Shown: positions 17,789-26,610, counted from the first letter of the stretch. The stretch: DNA of 64,000 bases from JANLTX01 sp049840835 (GCA_049840835.1 JASGJG010000001.1:124001-188000); one strand, 5' to 3'. Notes: a model not told the origin generated them from the letters alone. Program-made: numbers and translations.

Positions 17789-19099
17789 CTACTTCAGGCA
17801 GTAGAAGCTCTTCAGGCCTTCGTAAACCGCGCTCTCGCCTAGCTCTTCTTCGATACGGAGAAGCTGGTTGTACTTGGCGACTCGGTCGGAGCGGGACGGT
17901 GCACCGGTCTTTATCTGACCGCAGTTGGTGGCCACTGCTAGGTCGGCAATGGTAACGTCCTCGGTCTCGCCGGAGCGATGGGAGAGAATAGCGGTGTAGC
18001 CTGCGCGCTTGGCGGTCTCGATAGCATGCAGGGTCTCGGTCAGGGTACCGATCTGGTTTACCTTCACCAGAATGGAGTTGCCGATACCACGTGCGATGCC
18101 ATCCGAGAGGCGGCTGGTGTTAGTGACGAACAGGTCGTCGCCAACGAGCTGAACACTCTTGCCCAGGCGGTCGGTGAGTAGCTTCCAGCCCTCGAAATCG
18201 TCTTCCGACATACCATCTTCAATGGAAATGACCGGGTACTTCTGCCAGAGGCCCGCCCAGAACTCCACCATCTCTTCGCGGGTCTTGAGAATGTCGGATT
18301 TCCAGAAGTAGTACTTGCCCTCTTCCCCCTTCGCCTTGGCTTCTTCGTAAAGCTCGGTGGTAGCCGGGTCCATGGCAATCCGAATCTGGTCACCGGGAGT
18401 ATAGGGAGTCTTGGCAATGGCCTCCATGATCACTTCCAGCGCTTCTTCGTTGCTCTTCAGGTTCGGGGCATAACCGCCTTCATCGCCAACCGCAGTGCCA
18501 TAGCCCTTGGCCTTCAGCACACCCTTGAGTGCGTGGAAGATCTCGGTACCCCAGCGCAGACCCTCGGTGAAGCTCTTCGCGCCTACCGGCATGATCATGA
18601 ACTCCTGGAGATCCACAGAGTTGTCCGCATGCTTGCCGCCATTCAGAATATTCATCATGGGCACAGGCAGCTGGCGGGCGAAGCTACCACCCACATACTT
18701 GTAAAGTGGCAGGCCCAGCGAGCTTGCGGCAGCCTTGGCCGTAGCCAGTGAAACACCCAGAATCGCGTTGGCGCCCAGATTGCCTTTGTTAGAGGTACCG
18801 TCGATGGCCAAGAGAAGCGCATCGATATCGGTCTGGCGGGTGGCATCGAAGTCTAAAAGCTCCGGTGCAATCGTCGCATTGACATTATCGACAGCCTTCT
18901 GAACGCCCTTGCCCAGGTAGCGGCCCTTGTCGCCATCACGCAGCTCAACAGCTTCATGAGCGCCGGTGGAGGCTCCTGAAGGAACGGCAGCGCGGCCCAC
19001 AGTGCCGTCTACCAGAGTCACTTCGACCTCTACGGTCGGGTTGCCACGCGAGTCTAGTACCTCACGGGCATGGATGTCATCAATCGTTGTCGTATTCAT
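17789..19099 (-). CDS. eno: enolase (phosphopyruvate hydratase)
   Basis: Converts 2-phosphoglycerate to phosphoenolpyruvate in glycolysis. The 436-residue product from MNTTTIDDI has the family landmarks IHAREVLDSRGNPT, GNLGANAILGVSLA, MMNILNGGKHADN, the metal-binding VGDEGGYAP and IEDGMSEDDFEGW, the catalytic LVKVNQIGTLTET and SHRSGETED. The start at 19099 removes a long non-homologous extension and has a TATAAT 10 nt upstream on the minus strand. A strong terminator follows the gene. Essential housekeeping gene, intact here. Confidence 0.98.
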   Translation of the reverse strand: MNTTTIDDIHAREVLDSRGNPTVEVEVTLVDGTVGRAAVPSGASTGAHEAVELRDGDKGRYLGKGVQKAVDNVNATIAPELLDFDATRQTDIDALLLAIDGTSNKGNLGANAILGVSLATAKAAASSLGLPLYKYVGGSFARQLPVPMMNILNGGKHADNSVDLQEFMIMPVGAKSFTEGLRWGTEIFHALKGVLKAKGYGTAVGDEGGYAPNLKSNEEALEVIMEAIAKTPYTPGDQIRIAMDPATTELYEEAKAKGEEGKYYFWKSDILKTREEMVEFWAGLWQKYPVISIEDGMSEDDFEGWKLLTDRLGKSVQLVGDDLFVTNTSRLSDGIARGIGNSILVKVNQIGTLTETLHAIETAKRAGYTAILSHRSGETEDVTIADLAVATNCGQIKTGAPSRSDRVAKYNQLLRIEEELGESAVYEGLKSFYCLK

Positions 19100-19109
19100 A
19101 GCCGCCCCG

Positions 19110-19115
19110 ATTATA
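19110..19115 (-). promoter_or_regulatory. -10 box of the eno promoter
   Basis: TATAAT on the minus strand, 10 nt before the eno ATG; the transcript would have almost no leader. Confidence 0.6.
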
Positions 19116-19219
19116 CCGCTGCCTGGTTTCTGAATCGTTAAACACAGAGAGTAATGCAAATGGCAAGGGCTAAGTAGGAAATTTTGCGAGGGAGAGTGCA
19201 TTTGCGGTAGCATTGCGGC

Positions 19220-20248
19220 ATGGCTCTTACTCCCGGCCTCATTATGGCCGCTCTTCTTTTCGCTCCCCCTGGCAATTCTATTCCCGCTAAGCCACCCACT
19301 CCGAAATCCGCTGCTGCGCCGAAACTGCCTGCTAATGTGGTCGCACGTGTAGGTGGAAAGGATATCACTCGCGCGGAGCTAATGGATGCTCTCGCCGCCG
19401 TGGGTGTCCGAGATGCCGTGATGCAGTGGCTCAACCAGAAAGTGGTATTGGAGAAAGAGTCGAAGCGCCTGGGAGTGACCGTCTCCGATGCCGAAGTTCG
19501 CAAGAAACTGGAAGAAGAGAAGGTCAAGGTCGTACAGAACGCGATTCGCCAGATGGGCGAACCAATGACCTTCAGCCAGGTGCAGCAGCGCTTTGGAGTG
19601 ACTCTGGGAGAGATGGAGTGGCGCATTCGCCTGAACCTGCTGGCTACCAAGACCTACGATAAGTATCTGGAAACGCAGGTCCCCTCGCTGAAAGGGCAGC
19701 GAAAGCTGGCGCATATTCTTATTGCGACTATTTCTCTTAATGGTGGTGCGCCGCCGATGACTCCCGAGGAAGCAAAGACGCGTGAGGAAGAAGCGAAGAA
19801 GAAGATAGACGGTATTCAGGCCGACATTCAGGCCGGGAAAATCACCTTTGAGAAGGCTGCTCAGCAGTTCTCCGACGACAAGGGACCAGATGGTCGAGGT
19901 AGCGCCTCGCAGGGTGGCGGAATGCCGTTTGCAGGCAAGGGAGTCTTCGACCCTGACTTTGAGAAAGCCGCCTGGAGCCTGGCAAAAGCGGGGGATATCA
20001 CCCCACCCGTAAAAAGTCGCTTCGGCTGGCACCTGATTAAGCTGATTAGCAAGGGCGAAGAGGCTACTCCTGCCGAGCTGGCTGCCTATCGCAAAGAGTA
20101 CCTCGCACTGGCCAAGGCAGATCCCCGCCAGTTCCCCCAGTGGCTGAACAATCTGATTCGCAGTCAGAGCCTGACATTCAATACAGAGTTCCAGTTGGTA
20201 GAGAAGAAACCGGCAGCTGCTACAAAAACAGCCCAGAAGCCGAAATAG
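19220..20248 (+). CDS. secreted peptidyl-prolyl cis-trans isomerase (parvulin, SurA/PrsA-like)
   Basis: A 342-residue protein with an N-terminal hydrophobic segment and a proline-rich spacer (residues ~1-40). A SurA_N-like helical chaperone region follows (VARVGGKDITRAELMDAL...NQKVVLEKES), then a parvulin PPIC domain (residues ~165-285) with LAHILIA, FEKAAQQFSDDKG, GGGMPF and FGWHLIKLI. A C-terminal Ala/Lys-rich tail ends it. It would assist folding of exported proteins beyond the inner membrane, which fits the beta-barrel gene at 27.4 kb. It is divergent from eno, with a TAGCAT -10-like box 6 nt before the ATG. Confidence 0.88.
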   Translation: MALTPGLIMAALLFAPPGNSIPAKPPTPKSAAAPKLPANVVARVGGKDITRAELMDALAAVGVRDAVMQWLNQKVVLEKESKRLGVTVSDAEVRKKLEEEKVKVVQNAIRQMGEPMTFSQVQQRFGVTLGEMEWRIRLNLLATKTYDKYLETQVPSLKGQRKLAHILIATISLNGGAPPMTPEEAKTREEEAKKKIDGIQADIQAGKITFEKAAQQFSDDKGPDGRGSASQGGGMPFAGKGVFDPDFEKAAWSLAKAGDITPPVKSRFGWHLIKLISKGEEATPAELAAYRKEYLALAKADPRQFPQWLNNLIRSQSLTFNTEFQLVEKKPAAATKTAQKPK

Positions 20249-20261
20249 AAACCTGTTTTGA

Positions 20262-20295
20262 CTCCCTTTCACTCTAATATTGGGGTGAAAGGGAG
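20262..20295. terminator. stem-loop after the parvulin gene
   Basis: CTCCCTTTCAC pairs with GTGAAAGGGAG around a 12-nt loop, 14 nt after the stop codon. The T-run afterwards is weak, so termination is probable but not certain. Confidence 0.55.
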
Positions 20296-20306
20296 GTGCT
20301 TTGTAG

Positions 20307-20312
20307 TACACT
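20307..20312 (+). promoter_or_regulatory. -10 box of a near-leaderless promoter (DUF1992 gene)
   Basis: TACACT ends 6 nt before the ATG at 20319. Confidence 0.45.
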
Positions 20313-20318
20313 AAAAAT

Positions 20319-20768
20319 ATGGAATGGGCGCGAATCATTGCTGAGCGGCAAATCAAAGAGGCAATGGATAATGGGGAGTTTGACAACAACCCCCTGAAAG
20401 GCAAGCCTCTCGATCTCACCGAGGATATGAGCCTGCCGCCAGAGCAGCGTGTCGTTGCAAAAATCCTCAAGAACGCAAAGATCCTGCCGGACTGGGCACA
20501 GGCAGAGCGCGATATTCTGTCCGAGCGCGCTGAGATTGAGAAGATTCGTGCGAATGGGGTTCAGAGCTTCCGACACGCACGTACGATAGATCTACGTGGG
20601 CGTGTTGCCGCCCGGCTACGGCGAGATTTGCCGGACCGCATGAAGATCGTAAATACGCTGATTCTGCGCTACACCATGACTGCCCCGTCTGGATACGGTA
20701 AAGTCTTCCACCCCTACAACGTGAAGCAGGAGATGGCGGCTCTGGAGAAAGAGCTTACTCCTTCTTAA
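20319..20768 (+). CDS. DUF1992 family protein (DnaJ subfamily C member 28-like conserved domain)
   Basis: A 149-residue cytoplasmic protein matching the conserved domain found in DNAJC28, but without a J domain: RQIKEAMDNGEFDN-PLKGKPL near the N-terminus, then a helical part with NAKILPDWAQAERDI. The N-terminal motif is characteristic; the molecular role of the family is not established. It stands alone behind the parvulin terminator and upstream of the glycerophosphodiesterase. Confidence 0.8.
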   Translation: MEWARIIAERQIKEAMDNGEFDNNPLKGKPLDLTEDMSLPPEQRVVAKILKNAKILPDWAQAERDILSERAEIEKIRANGVQSFRHARTIDLRGRVAARLRRDLPDRMKIVNTLILRYTMTAPSGYGKVFHPYNVKQEMAALEKELTPS

Positions 20769-20806
20769 TACGGAGTTGTCACGCGGGCGCTACAGTGCTG
20801 GCAGAT

Positions 20807-21754
20807 ATGAAAGAGAAGCCTCTGCTGATTGCGCACCGGGGAGCGAGTGGTGAGCTGCCGGAGCATACTCTGGCGGCCTATGAGCGCGCCGCCGAGCGCG
20901 GGGCGGATTATTTAGAGCCGGACTTAGTCAGCACAAAGGATGGTGTGCTAGTCTGCCGCCACGAAAACGAAATCTCCGGCACCACCGATATTGCTAAGCG
21001 CCCGCAGTTCGCGACGCGTAAAACCACGAAGCGCATAGACGGTATTTCTTTCACTGGCTGGTTCACCGAAGACTTCACCTGGGACGAACTAAAGGCAATC
21101 CGCTGCCGGGAGCGCCTGCCCGCCGTGCGCCCCGGCAATGCCACTTACGATGGTAAGTTCCCCCTGGTACGCTTCGAAGACTTAATCGCCCTTGCCAAGC
21201 GCCTGTCTAAAAAGTACGGGCGTACGATCGGTGTCTACCCGGAAACCAAGCATCCTTCTTACTTTAAGCAAATCGGTCTGGCGTTGGAGCCGGTTCTGGT
21301 ACGTGTTCTCAAAGAAGCGGGCTGGACTACCGAGATCGCTCCCGTTTTTATTCAGTCGTTTGAGAAAGAGAATCTGAAACAGCTTCGCCGCATGACTGGC
21401 GTTCGGCTGATTTCACTTATTGATACTCACCCTACACCTGCTGAACTGAAGGAACTGGCGCAGTACGCCTACGGAATCGGGCCGACAAAGGGACTGGTGA
21501 TTCCTGTGGGAGCCGATGGTGCACTCACAAAGCCAACATCACTGGTGCAGGAGGCTCATGCCGCCGGGCTAAAAGTGCATCCCTGGACCTTTCGCCGCGA
21601 GAATCAGTTCTTGCCAAAGAATCTCCGCCGAGGAAACGATCCCAATGCTCCCGGTGACATGGCTGCCGAACTGCGCGCCTTTGTAGAAGCAGGCATAGAT
21701 GGTCTGTTTAGCGATAATCCTGCCGAAGTCGCTGAGTATCTTCAAAATAGGTAG
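20807..21754 (+). CDS. glycerophosphodiester phosphodiesterase
   Basis: A GDPD-family TIM barrel that hydrolyses glycerophosphodiesters to sn-glycerol 3-phosphate and an alcohol. The catalytic block IAHRGASGELPEHTLAAY comes right after the start and is followed by LEPDLVSTKDG and VCRHENEI (metal and acid/base residues). VYPETKHP and HPWTFRREN are in the expected later positions, and the C-terminal IDGLFSDNPAEV is typical. There is no signal peptide, so it is cytoplasmic. The start is set at the ATG at 20807; a GTG at 20795 in the same frame is possible. The 18-bp gap to selA suggests they may be co-transcribed. Confidence 0.92.
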   Translation: MKEKPLLIAHRGASGELPEHTLAAYERAAERGADYLEPDLVSTKDGVLVCRHENEISGTTDIAKRPQFATRKTTKRIDGISFTGWFTEDFTWDELKAIRCRERLPAVRPGNATYDGKFPLVRFEDLIALAKRLSKKYGRTIGVYPETKHPSYFKQIGLALEPVLVRVLKEAGWTTEIAPVFIQSFEKENLKQLRRMTGVRLISLIDTHPTPAELKELAQYAYGIGPTKGLVIPVGADGALTKPTSLVQEAHAAGLKVHPWTFRRENQFLPKNLRRGNDPNAPGDMAAELRAFVEAGIDGLFSDNPAEVAEYLQNR

Positions 21755-21772
21755 CGATAAAATGCTCCTATC

Positions 21773-23080
21773 GTGAGCAATCCCTTTCGAGACCTGCCCT
21801 CGGTTGAGAAGCTGTCTGCCAGTTTATTAGGGCATTCCCATACCGTTGCGGTCGAAGCGGCTCGGCAGGCTATCGAAGAAGCACGAAACGCGCTGAAAGC
21901 CGACAAACGAACAGGGGATATTTTCGAGCGCGCCGCTATTCTGGCAACGGAGCTAGAACGCCCGACTCTTCGCCGAGCAATCAACGCCACAGGAGTAGTG
22001 CTACACACCAATCTAGGGCGGGCGACACTGGCAGAAAGCGCCGAGAGAGCGATTGCTGCCATAGCAAGTGGACATGCGACCCTGGAGACCGATGAGGAAT
22101 CGGGGGGGCGTGGCTCCCGGCAGGCGCATTGCGCCACTCTCTTGAGGAAGCTAACCGGAGCAGAGGATGCTCTGGTAGTGAATAACAATGCCGCCGCTAC
22201 ATTTCTGGCTATAGCCGGGCTTGCCGCCAGGCGTGAGGTGATTCTCTCACGAGGCCAGATGATAGAGATTGGTGGGCATTTCCGGCTTCCTGAGGTCATT
22301 CAGGAAGCGGGGGCAAAACTGATAGAGGTCGGCACCACGAACCGCACTCGAATCTCGGACTATGCACGGGCTATTACAGAAGAAACGGCTCTCCTGCTGC
22401 GCTGTCATCCCAGCAACTACCGAGTTGTAGGGTTCACAGAGCAGGCTAGTTTGAAGGAACTGGTCGCTCTGGGGTGTGAAAGTGGGATTCCCGTGGGCGA
22501 TGATATTGGAAGCGGGGCTTTAGTTGACCTCGCGCCATTCGGGCTGACCGATGAGCCCACTGTGAAAGAATCTCTCGCTGCTGGCGCCAATTTAGTGTGG
22601 TTCTCCGGCGATAAACTATTAGGGGGACCACAGTGTGGTGTGCTGTTGGGGCGGACGGAGTGGATACAGAAGCTGGCTCGCCACCCGCTCATGCGTGCTC
22701 TGCGCCCGGATAAGCTGACTCTGGCGGCTTTAGAAGCAACACTACGCATCTATCTGTATGGAGAGCCGCTATCGGAGATTCCCGCGCTACGGCGTATTGC
22801 ACGACCTGTAGAAGACATTCGGGTGGCCTGTGAGCGTGTGGGTGTTGGGGATATTGTGGAAACCGTATCTGAGGTCGGTGGCGGCTCACTACCAGGACTG
22901 AGTTTGCCCAGTTATGCCGTGGCTATTGACACAGAAAGCCCCGCACTATTGGCACGTAGGCTACGCTTGCGCGAGGAGCCTATCTTCGGACGTATTGAGC
23001 GTGGACGCTTTTTATTAGACTTGCGCTGTGTAGATACTCAGGAAGAGGAGAAGATACAAGCAGCACTGACCGAAACTTAG
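21773..23080 (+). CDS. selA: L-seryl-tRNA(Sec) selenium transferase
   Basis: A PLP enzyme that converts seryl-tRNA(Sec) to selenocysteinyl-tRNA(Sec). The 435-residue protein has the SelA N-terminal tRNA-binding part (LPSVEKLSASLLG), INATGVVLHTNLGRATL, the PLP Lys in SGDKLLGGPQCG, and CHPSNYRVVGF. It starts with GTG. No selB, selD, tRNA-Sec gene or recognisable selenoprotein lies in the window, so the rest of the pathway must be elsewhere or absent. SelA-like paralogues of other function exist, but the length and the complete N-terminus favour true SelA. Confidence 0.88.
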   Translation: MSNPFRDLPSVEKLSASLLGHSHTVAVEAARQAIEEARNALKADKRTGDIFERAAILATELERPTLRRAINATGVVLHTNLGRATLAESAERAIAAIASGHATLETDEESGGRGSRQAHCATLLRKLTGAEDALVVNNNAAATFLAIAGLAARREVILSRGQMIEIGGHFRLPEVIQEAGAKLIEVGTTNRTRISDYARAITEETALLLRCHPSNYRVVGFTEQASLKELVALGCESGIPVGDDIGSGALVDLAPFGLTDEPTVKESLAAGANLVWFSGDKLLGGPQCGVLLGRTEWIQKLARHPLMRALRPDKLTLAALEATLRIYLYGEPLSEIPALRRIARPVEDIRVACERVGVGDIVETVSEVGGGSLPGLSLPSYAVAIDTESPALLARRLRLREEPIFGRIERGRFLLDLRCVDTQEEEKIQAALTET

Positions 23081-23090
23081 TCTAAGCTGG

Positions 23091-23096
23091 TATAAT
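23091..23096 (+). promoter_or_regulatory. -10 box upstream of pspA
   Basis: A consensus TATAAT 10 bp after the selA stop. The -35 is weak. The leader to pspA is about 110 nt with no open frame or clear riboswitch. Confidence 0.5.
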
Positions 23097-23208
23097 CAGG
23101 AACTATTCGGCGCGCCATGCGGTAGAAAGCTTTGCGCAACCTGAAAGCTCCTTGCGAGTCTGATACAGCAGGCGAGACACCGCCACCCCTTCGAGGCGAG
23201 AGAAAACG

Positions 23209-23982
23209 ATGTTTAAGAGACTGATTACTCTGATCAAATCCTGGTTCGGAATCGGGCTAGATAAGCTGGAAAACCCAGACATCCTGCTGGATCAGGCTAA
23301 GCGAGAGATGGAGGAGATCCATGCTCGCAACCGTGAGCGTGCCGTGCAGGCCATCACCCAGAAAAATAACCTACAGCAGATGGTGGATGATCTTCAGAAG
23401 AAGGTCGATACCCTCCAGGCTAAGGCTGAGCTCGCTCTCAAGCGGGGCGACAGAGATGTAGCGCTCCAGCTTTTAAAAGAGAAGCAGGGCTATGAGGTCT
23501 CGCTGGGAACAACCCGCCAGTCTCTGGAAAAGGCCATTGAGACCGCTGAGGTTGTGAAGCAGCATATCCAGACCGAGCAGGCTGAGATCCGTAAGAAAAC
23601 TGCCGAGGCCCTGGCGCTCAAGAGCCAGTGGAAGTCCGCGCAGATTCAGAACGAGATCGAGAAGCAACTCTCCGGATTCCGCGAAATGGAGAGTATGGAC
23701 TCTACCTTCGCCCGTGCTCAGGAGAAGATTCGCAACGCTACCAGTGAGGCCAATGCTCGCGCCGAGCTGGGCAAGACCAGTGTGGAATCCAAGATTGCCA
23801 AGCTGGAGTTGGCCGAAACCGATATCGCCGCCGAGAACGAGCTGTCTCAGCTGGAGGCCAAGCTGGGCCTTGGCTCTGTAACACCGACGACTACCACAAC
23901 CACCACGACCGCTACCAGCGATCTGGAGAAACAGCTTGCCGAGCTGGAAGCCAAGGTAGGCGGCGGAGGCGCATCGAGCTAA
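23209..23982 (+). CDS. pspA: PspA/IM30 (ESCRT-III-like) family protein
   Basis: A 257-residue, almost entirely coiled-coil protein. It begins with the amphipathic helix typical of PspA/Vipp1 (FKRLITLIKSWFGIGLDKLENPDILLDQ) and continues with long helices rich in Gln, Glu and Lys (REMEEIHARNRERAVQAI, MVDDLQKKVDTLQAKAE). The C-terminal end has a Thr-rich linker (TTTTTTTTA) and a short final helix. PspA proteins polymerise on the inner membrane under envelope stress. It is the first gene of a run of four same-strand genes with gaps of 0-4 bp. Confidence 0.9.
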   Translation: MFKRLITLIKSWFGIGLDKLENPDILLDQAKREMEEIHARNRERAVQAITQKNNLQQMVDDLQKKVDTLQAKAELALKRGDRDVALQLLKEKQGYEVSLGTTRQSLEKAIETAEVVKQHIQTEQAEIRKKTAEALALKSQWKSAQIQNEIEKQLSGFREMESMDSTFARAQEKIRNATSEANARAELGKTSVESKIAKLELAETDIAAENELSQLEAKLGLGSVTPTTTTTTTTATSDLEKQLAELEAKVGGGGASS

Positions 23983-23986
23983 TCGC

Positions 23987-24793
23987 GTGTGCCGGATGAT
24001 TGGAATGACGGGAGCGGATCCGCTCCCGTCCTGGCAGCATATGGTCGGGGCGGAGCACTCGCTCCGCCGCCAGGCTATGATTGGGCAAGTTCTCGAAGGG
24101 ACAGAACCTGGTCATCATGACTCCTGGGGCGTCGGCTGGTTCGATGACTCTGGGCAGATCTCTCTGCTGCGCCAGACTGGAAGCGCCTCAGATTCTGCAT
24201 TCTATGTCTTCGCTGCCGAAGCCGCGCAGCGCCAGGGCGCCCGCATTGTATTGGGGCATCTTCGCAAAGCTAGTGTAGGGGCTGTTATCAGCGAGAACGC
24301 CCACCCCATACGAATCGACCCGCTTCCTGGTGAGGGGCGAGACTCACTTCTGATGGCGCACAATGGCACGCTGAATGCATCTTTTCTGGAATCCCTGCGA
24401 GAAGACCTTCGGGAGCGTGGCCGTAGTGAAGCTAGCTCCGATAACGATACGGTAATACTGGCGGCGTGGCTGGCCGGGCGTATTGACCCGGAGGCGCGCG
24501 GTGAGAGCCTGGCAGATGCCTTGCGCGATTTGATTTCTCGGGGGGCAGATGATCCCGTAGCGGCCTACACAGGCATCAATCTGCTAATCGGACTCTCCGG
24601 CTCGCTCTATGCCCTGCGCTGGTTCAGCAAGGCACCGGATTACTACACACTCTGGCGCAAGCCCTTGGAAAATGGCGGCTGGCTGGTAGCCTCAGAGAGA
24701 ACCGACAGTGCACCAGAATGGGAAGCACTGACACCGGGCCGACTCTACACGCTGACCGGCGACGAAGAAACCTATGATTTGGTACGGAAGTAA
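23987..24793 (+). CDS. class II glutamine amidotransferase domain protein
   Basis: A 268-residue Ntn-type glutamine amidotransferase of the YafJ/GATase_6 kind. The GTG start at 23987 is supported because it places Cys at position 2, the N-terminal nucleophile exposed after Met removal. HDSWGVGWF, LGHLRKAS, ENAHPI and MAHNGTL are the conserved glutamine-binding segments. No synthase domain is attached, so it would act as a stand-alone glutaminase or work with an unknown partner. It lies 4 bp after pspA and directly abuts the next gene, so the three are probably one operon. The link between membrane stress and a glutaminase is unexplained. Confidence 0.85.
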   Translation: MCRMIGMTGADPLPSWQHMVGAEHSLRRQAMIGQVLEGTEPGHHDSWGVGWFDDSGQISLLRQTGSASDSAFYVFAAEAAQRQGARIVLGHLRKASVGAVISENAHPIRIDPLPGEGRDSLLMAHNGTLNASFLESLREDLRERGRSEASSDNDTVILAAWLAGRIDPEARGESLADALRDLISRGADDPVAAYTGINLLIGLSGSLYALRWFSKAPDYYTLWRKPLENGGWLVASERTDSAPEWEALTPGRLYTLTGDEETYDLVRK

Positions 24794-25300
24794 ATGAGCA
24801 TCCCTGATCGACTCTATAAAATTAGCAAAGCCTACCTGGGGCAGGTAAAAGATCGCATCGATGATGCTATCACCGAGCGTGAAGACGCCGTACGTGAGCT
24901 AGAAGGGCGTGACCCGGTCAGCCCGGCATCGCTGGATCGAACCGATGAAATCATGCGCCGTGCCGAAGAGAAAGTTGCGGCCGCTCGCCGTGAGATGGAA
25001 GCCTCGCGTGAGATTCGCCCTGCATCGTCTACGACCGCCAGTACCACTTCTATGACCCCTACCGCAACCACGGAAGAAGAAGCGCACTATAAAGTTCTCG
25101 GCGTAGCTGTGGGCAGTGATTACGCCACGGTACAGACTGCCTATGACAAGCTAGTGAAGCGCCTGGATGTAACTCGGTTCGAGAACTCTACAGATAAAGC
25201 AGAGGCTGAGCGGATTCTGGAGCGTGTGAACGCGGCTTATGACGCTCTGCGTAGCAAGTTGGACCCCACCCAGAACCGCTTCGGCAAGCTCGAACTGTAA
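24794..25300 (+). CDS. J-domain-like protein lacking HPD
   Basis: A 168-residue protein. The N-terminal half is a charged coiled coil (residues ~1-75), followed by a Ser/Thr/Pro-Ala linker and a C-terminal DnaJ-like domain (YKVLGVAVGSDYATVQTAYDKLVKRLD...RVNAAYDALRSKLD). The HPD tripeptide that stimulates Hsp70 is absent: the loop after the second helix reads KRLDVTRFEN. It is therefore probably a J-like adaptor and not a true Hsp40. The ATG follows the amidotransferase stop codon with no gap, so translation is likely coupled. Confidence 0.72.
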   Translation: MSIPDRLYKISKAYLGQVKDRIDDAITEREDAVRELEGRDPVSPASLDRTDEIMRRAEEKVAAARREMEASREIRPASSTTASTTSMTPTATTEEEAHYKVLGVAVGSDYATVQTAYDKLVKRLDVTRFENSTDKAEAERILERVNAAYDALRSKLDPTQNRFGKLEL

Positions 25301-25303
25301 GTC

Positions 25304-26212
25304 GTGAAGGTCGTCTATGAGCCTCCTGTGGAGGCTCATCTACCCGAGCTCTATACATCACACCTGGTTTACACCCGGCGTGTAGGCACTATTGACCAGA
25401 CTACTCAGATCGATTACGAAACAGACGGTTTTCTGGTACTGGAATCTCTTTTTACTCTAGAACAGGTACAGGCCGCCCAGACCGAGCTAGAGGCCATGAC
25501 TCTGGCTGAAGAGCCCAATTGTGGTCTGATAGCCTTTGAGGGGACTCTACAAGATCGTCTGCCTTCTGCTCCCACCAACCCGGATCCTACCAAGGGAGCG
25601 CAGTTCTCCTTAGGAGAAACCCGCAAAGGAATGCCGCCTTTGCCTGCCATAGAGCGTGCGCCTCTAGTACGCAAATTCATGGACTTTACTGCCCAGCATC
25701 CACCACTGGCGGCCCTAGCCCATCATCCTGAGCTCTTATCGGCTGTTGAGGCGTTACTCGGCGAGGAACCCAGACTCTTCCAGGAGATGGCGCTGCTCAA
25801 GCCACCTCAGGGGCGCGAGAAACCCTGGCATCAGGACCATGCCTACTTCAACTTTCCGCTGGAGACAAAGATAGTCGGAGTGTGGCTAGCTCTGGGGGAA
25901 GCATATCCGGAGAACGGCTGCATGTTCGTACTGGCGGGCGGCCACAAAGAAGGACCACGTGCCCACTTCATGCGCCGAGACTGGCAGCTCTGCGACTCGG
26001 ATCCGCTTGAGGCACGTCATACTGCCGTACCCATGCATCCTGGCGAGGCGCTGCTCTTCGATGGCAAGCTTCCTCACGGCACACCACGCAACGCTACCGA
26101 GGAAACTCGCTGGGCGCTACAGTTCCACTACATCGGGAAAAGCGCCTTACCCGCTGAGGAATCCGTCCGTCTGGCCGCCTTCGGCGGCGAGGGTAAGGGA
26201 GTAAGCTGTTAG
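25304..26212 (+). CDS. phytanoyl-CoA dioxygenase (PhyH) family oxygenase
   Basis: A 302-residue Fe(II)/2-oxoglutarate dioxygenase-fold protein with a GTG start 3 bp after the J-like gene. The iron ligands are the HxD pair in WHQDHAYF and a distal His in KLPHGTPRN, with a 2-oxoglutarate-binding Arg in EETRWALQFHY; the core strand GCMFVLAGGH is also typical. The first ~40 residues do not match the family and the true start could be further in. Substrate unknown; bacterial PhyH members hydroxylate very diverse small molecules. It is the last gene of the pspA run. Confidence 0.82.
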   Translation: MKVVYEPPVEAHLPELYTSHLVYTRRVGTIDQTTQIDYETDGFLVLESLFTLEQVQAAQTELEAMTLAEEPNCGLIAFEGTLQDRLPSAPTNPDPTKGAQFSLGETRKGMPPLPAIERAPLVRKFMDFTAQHPPLAALAHHPELLSAVEALLGEEPRLFQEMALLKPPQGREKPWHQDHAYFNFPLETKIVGVWLALGEAYPENGCMFVLAGGHKEGPRAHFMRRDWQLCDSDPLEARHTAVPMHPGEALLFDGKLPHGTPRNATEETRWALQFHYIGKSALPAEESVRLAAFGGEGKGVSC

Positions 26213-26218
26213 TTGGCT

Positions 26219-26605
26219 CTACCTGCGATTCTGTAGGAAGATGGCGACTTCTTCAAAGAACTGGGATAACTCAGTGCGAACGGACTCCAGAGCAGGAGTC
26301 GCCTCCAGTGCCGCTTCCATGCGAGCAATCCAGGCATCACGGGCGGCGGGAGTGACCGCGAACTCTCCGTGGCGCATTCGCAATCTTGGGTGACCACGCT
26401 GCTCCGAGTAGGTCGCCGGACCGCCGAAGCGCTGAATGAGAAATAGGGTCAAGCGCTCCTGGGCTCCTGCCATGTCCTCTTTCGGGTACATAGGGCCGAG
26501 ATAGGGGTCTGAGGGAATCCCTTCGTAGAAGCGCGCTACTAATTCCCGAATTGCGTCTTCCTGACCTTCGCCGAGCGTAGCCCAGACCTCTGAAATATCC
26601 TGCAC
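26219..26605 (-). CDS. glbO: truncated haemoglobin, group II (GlbO-like)
   Basis: A 128-residue 2-on-2 globin starting from GTG. Landmarks are FYEGIPSDPYLGPMYP near the N-terminus, QRFGGPATYSEQRGHPRLRMRHGEF with the proximal His in RMRHGEF, and the C-terminal RDAWIARM helix. Group II proteins bind O2 tightly and are linked to oxidative or nitrosative stress. It is divergent from the ferredoxin gene, with a TACAAT -10 box 5 nt upstream of its start. The second globin of the window, not closely similar to the one at 0.1 kb. Confidence 0.9.
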   Translation of the reverse strand: MQDISEVWATLGEGQEDAIRELVARFYEGIPSDPYLGPMYPKEDMAGAQERLTLFLIQRFGGPATYSEQRGHPRLRMRHGEFAVTPAARDAWIARMEAALEATPALESVRTELSQFFEEVAIFLQNRR

Positions 26606-26610
26606 GACCG

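Noticed and set aside
19379..20470. A 363-codon minus-strand open frame across the parvulin gene and DUF1992 start
   Set aside because: It opposes two clearly coding genes and its translation resembles no protein family.
23100..23208. Possible tRNA-Sec or structured RNA downstream of selA
   Set aside because: A TTCGA is present near 23190 but the flanking bases do not pair as a T-arm, and no acceptor stem, long variable arm or CCA end can be drawn.
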